From Candidatus Rokuibacteriota bacterium (GTDB lineage Bacteria > Methylomirabilota > Methylomirabilia > Rokubacteriales > CSP1-6), in assembly GCA_003220535.1 (NCBI GenBank), contig QHSU01000077.1, forward strand, positions 1 to 64,000: 64,000 bases of DNA, in the 5' to 3' direction. A program made the translations under genes and the position numbers. Positions 62,349 to 64,000 of this stretch are shown piece by piece. Position 1 is the first letter of the stretch; each line of letters starts with the position of its first letter. A model generated the notes under the pieces. It saw only the letters and a list, made by a program, of their open reading frames with translations, was not told the DNA's origin and did no database searches.

Positions 62349-63281
62349 GTGAAGACGGGGGGCGCCCTCGTGGTCGCGGTCGCCGTCATCGGCGGCGGCA
62401 TCCTCCTGGCCGGCCTCCGCGTGAACCCGTACCTCTATTTCGCCGGCTACGTCGTCCTGCAGTACGTCGTCATCGCCACGGCCTGGAACATCCTCGGCGG
62501 CTACGCCGGCTACGTGAACTTCGGCACGCCGGCCTTCTTCGCCCTGGGCGCCTATACCGCCATCTTCCTGATCGAGGCCTTCAAGGCGCCGCTGCCTGTG
62601 CTGATCCTCGCCGGAGGCCTGGTCTCCGCGCTGCTGGGGCTCGGCATCGGCTATCTCACGCTCCGGTTGAAGGGCGTCTTCTTCTCGATCGCGACGCTCG
62701 CGCTCTCCGTCGTGCTGCAGACGCTGATCATCAACTGGGACTACGTCGGAGGCGCCAAGGGGTTCACGCTGATCCGCCCGAGCGCCCCGTTCTTCGGGAA
62801 CTGGGGCACGCTGCTCTTCACCGTGATGGTCGGGCTGGCGGTGGTGGCGGTCCTCGTCGCGCGGTCGATCGAGCGCTCCTGGATCGGTCGCGGGCTGGCC
62901 GCGCTCCGGGACAACGAGGAGGCGGCCGAGTGCATGGGTGTGCCCACGCTCCGGCTGAAACTCTTCGCGACGACGATCAGCGGCTTCTTCCTGGGCGTCG
63001 CGGGCGCGCCCTTTCCCTACTACGTGACGTACGTGGAGCCGTCGTCGGCCTTCAACCTCGACTACGCCGTCAACGCGCTGGCCATGCCCATGATCGGGGG
63101 CACGACGACGTGGATCGGGCCCGTGATCGGCGCCGTCCTGCTCGGCACCGCGCAGCAGGTCGCGACCGTCACCATCTCCTCGGAGATGAATCTGCTGGTC
63201 GTCGGCGTGGTGCTCGTGCTGTTCGTCGTGCTGGCGCCCGAGGGGATCACAGGCCTGGCGCGGCGGCTCCGAGGACGGTGA
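62349..63281 (+). CDS. livM: branched-chain amino-acid-type ABC transporter permease LivM
   Basis: Inner-membrane permease of 310 residues with about eight to nine helices. ATAWNILGGYAGYVNFGTPA, then FFALGAYTAIFL and ALRDNEEAAECMGVPTLRLK identify LivM. GTG 62349 is three bases after the livH stop. Its coding end lies ten bases before livG. Confidence 0.95.
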   Translation: MKTGGALVVAVAVIGGGILLAGLRVNPYLYFAGYVVLQYVVIATAWNILGGYAGYVNFGTPAFFALGAYTAIFLIEAFKAPLPVLILAGGLVSALLGLGIGYLTLRLKGVFFSIATLALSVVLQTLIINWDYVGGAKGFTLIRPSAPFFGNWGTLLFTVMVGLAVVAVLVARSIERSWIGRGLAALRDNEEAAECMGVPTLRLKLFATTISGFFLGVAGAPFPYYVTYVEPSSAFNLDYAVNALAMPMIGGTTTWIGPVIGAVLLGTAQQVATVTISSEMNLLVVGVVLVLFVVLAPEGITGLARRLRGR

Positions 63282-63291
63282 GGTCGGCGAC

Positions 63292-64000
63292 ATGGCGACC
63301 ACGCTGCTCGAGGTCGACGGCCTCACCAGGCGCTTCGGCGGCTTCCTGGCACTCGATCGTGTCACGCTCCACGTCAAGGCCGGCGAGCGGTTCGGTCTGA
63401 TCGGCCCGAACGGCTCCGGCAAGACCACGCTCATCAACTGCGTGTCGGGGGCCCTGGCGACGGACGGCGGCCGGATCCTCTTCGAGGGGCGCGACATCAC
63501 GACGATGCCGGCGCATCAGCGGACCAGGCTCGGCATCGTGCGGAGCTTCCAGATCCCGAAGCCTTTCACCAGCATGACCGTGCTCGAGAACCTCGGCATT
63601 CCGCTGGAATACGCGGCCCCTGCGAGATCCCACGGTACCTCCGCCACCGCGGAGGCCACCGATATTCTGCGGGTCATCGGCCTCGAGGCGAAGGCGCACC
63701 TGCGGCCGGCGGGGCTCACGCAGATCGAGATGCGGAAGCTGGAGCTCGCTCGGGCGATGGCCGCCCGGCCGAAGCTCCTGATCTCGGACGAGGCCATGGC
63801 GGGGCTTTCGAGCGCCGAGGTCGACGACATCCTCGCGATCCTCTTCCGCCTGAACGAGCAGGGGATCACCATCATCATGATCGAGCACATCATGCGGGCC
63901 GTGATGCGCTTCTCGGAGCGCGTGGTCGTGCTCGACGCGGGCAATCGCATCGCCGAGGGCACGTCGGAGGAGATCGTCCGGAATCCCGCGGTGGAGAAGG
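63292..64000 (+). CDS. livG: branched-chain amino-acid-type ABC transporter ATPase LivG, cut by window edge
   Basis: The first 236 residues are visible. Walker A is GPNGSGKTTLINCVSG near 38; the signature region is LTQIEMRKLELARAM, as in many LivG proteins; Walker B is LLISDEAMAGL, with DEA in place of the usual DEP; the switch His is in IIMIEHIMRAV. FGGFLALDRVTLHVKAGE is the typical A-loop region. The stop codon lies beyond base 64000; a livF gene is expected to follow. ATG 63292 is the first start. Confidence 0.94.
   Translation, partial: MATTLLEVDGLTRRFGGFLALDRVTLHVKAGERFGLIGPNGSGKTTLINCVSGALATDGGRILFEGRDITTMPAHQRTRLGIVRSFQIPKPFTSMTVLENLGIPLEYAAPARSHGTSATAEATDILRVIGLEAKAHLRPAGLTQIEMRKLELARAMAARPKLLISDEAMAGLSSAEVDDILAILFRLNEQGITIIMIEHIMRAVMRFSERVVVLDAGNRIAEGTSEEIVRNPAVEK

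Noticed and set aside
62148-63500. Minus-strand ORF of 450 codons
   Set aside because: Shadow of livM and livG.

Overview
The window is GC-rich throughout, densely coded on both strands, and free of rRNA, tRNA, CRISPR arrays and recognisable insertion sequences. The mix of branched-chain amino-acid ABC transporters, a class III CoA-transferase, UbiD and HpaB-type aromatic enzymes, many cyclase/zinc-ribbon signalling proteins and predicted selenoproteins fits an uncultured soil or aquifer bacterium. It reminds me most of Candidatus Rokubacteria / Methylomirabilota, but that is an impression, not a measurement.

Layout. 1-11.4 kb: a glgB cut by the left edge, a tail-to-tail pair of paralogous single-pass membrane proteins, a decayed P450 behind an unrecognised gene, a LysR regulator with a 3' frameshift, a BNR beta-propeller, a nitroreductase, an XRE/MmyB-type regulator and two stand-alone receiver proteins. 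11.6-15.6 kb: a polyphosphate operon (small hypothetical, sixA, ppx, ppk). 15.8-19.4 kb: small envelope/stress-type genes and a cyclase-hydrolase fusion. 19.4-24.7 kb: an MscS-like channel and a dipeptide-type ABC transporter without ATPases. 24.8-31.7 kb: a PNPOx-like protein, a TIM-barrel isomerase, a ferritin-like/VIT1 metal transporter, a broken cupin, an ECF sigma factor and a zinc-ribbon cyclase-ATPase. 31.8-37.2 kb: a DedA-rhodanese gene and a GrdB/PrdB-like gene, each interrupted by one in-frame UGA followed at SECIS spacing by a perfect hairpin, with DUF1345, ArsR, VOC and CoA-transferase genes between and after them. 37.2-41.9 kb: hybrid kinase, CheR and CheB. 42-47 kb: a DapA-like aldolase and a DUF4129/MoxR/DUF58 operon. 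47.3-53.6 kb: a sigma-54 activator and a signalling operon (cupredoxin-like protein, histidine kinase, receiver, SOR-like protein, receiver-cyclase, kinase-like protein). 53.7-64 kb: a haem-oxygenase-fold oxidase, a metal-dependent hydrolase, UbiD, an HpaB/flavin reductase pair and a LivKHMG transporter cut by the right edge.

Two things stand out. First, two UGA codons probably encode selenocysteine; one lies in a known selenoprotein family, the other in the rhodanese domain of a DedA fusion that I do not know as a described selenoprotein. Second, a GC-rich element of about 60-125 nt occurs at four places (near 6.4, 34.9, 50.8 and 57.7 kb), each time in the sense orientation just before the ribosome-binding site of a gene, with a UGGG-loop hairpin whose stem varies in a compensatory way. 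It behaves like a structured mRNA leader and I do not recognise it as a known RNA family.

Several loci show recent decay: the P450 and cupin remnants, the LysR frameshift and a leftover HpaB tail near 60.1 kb.
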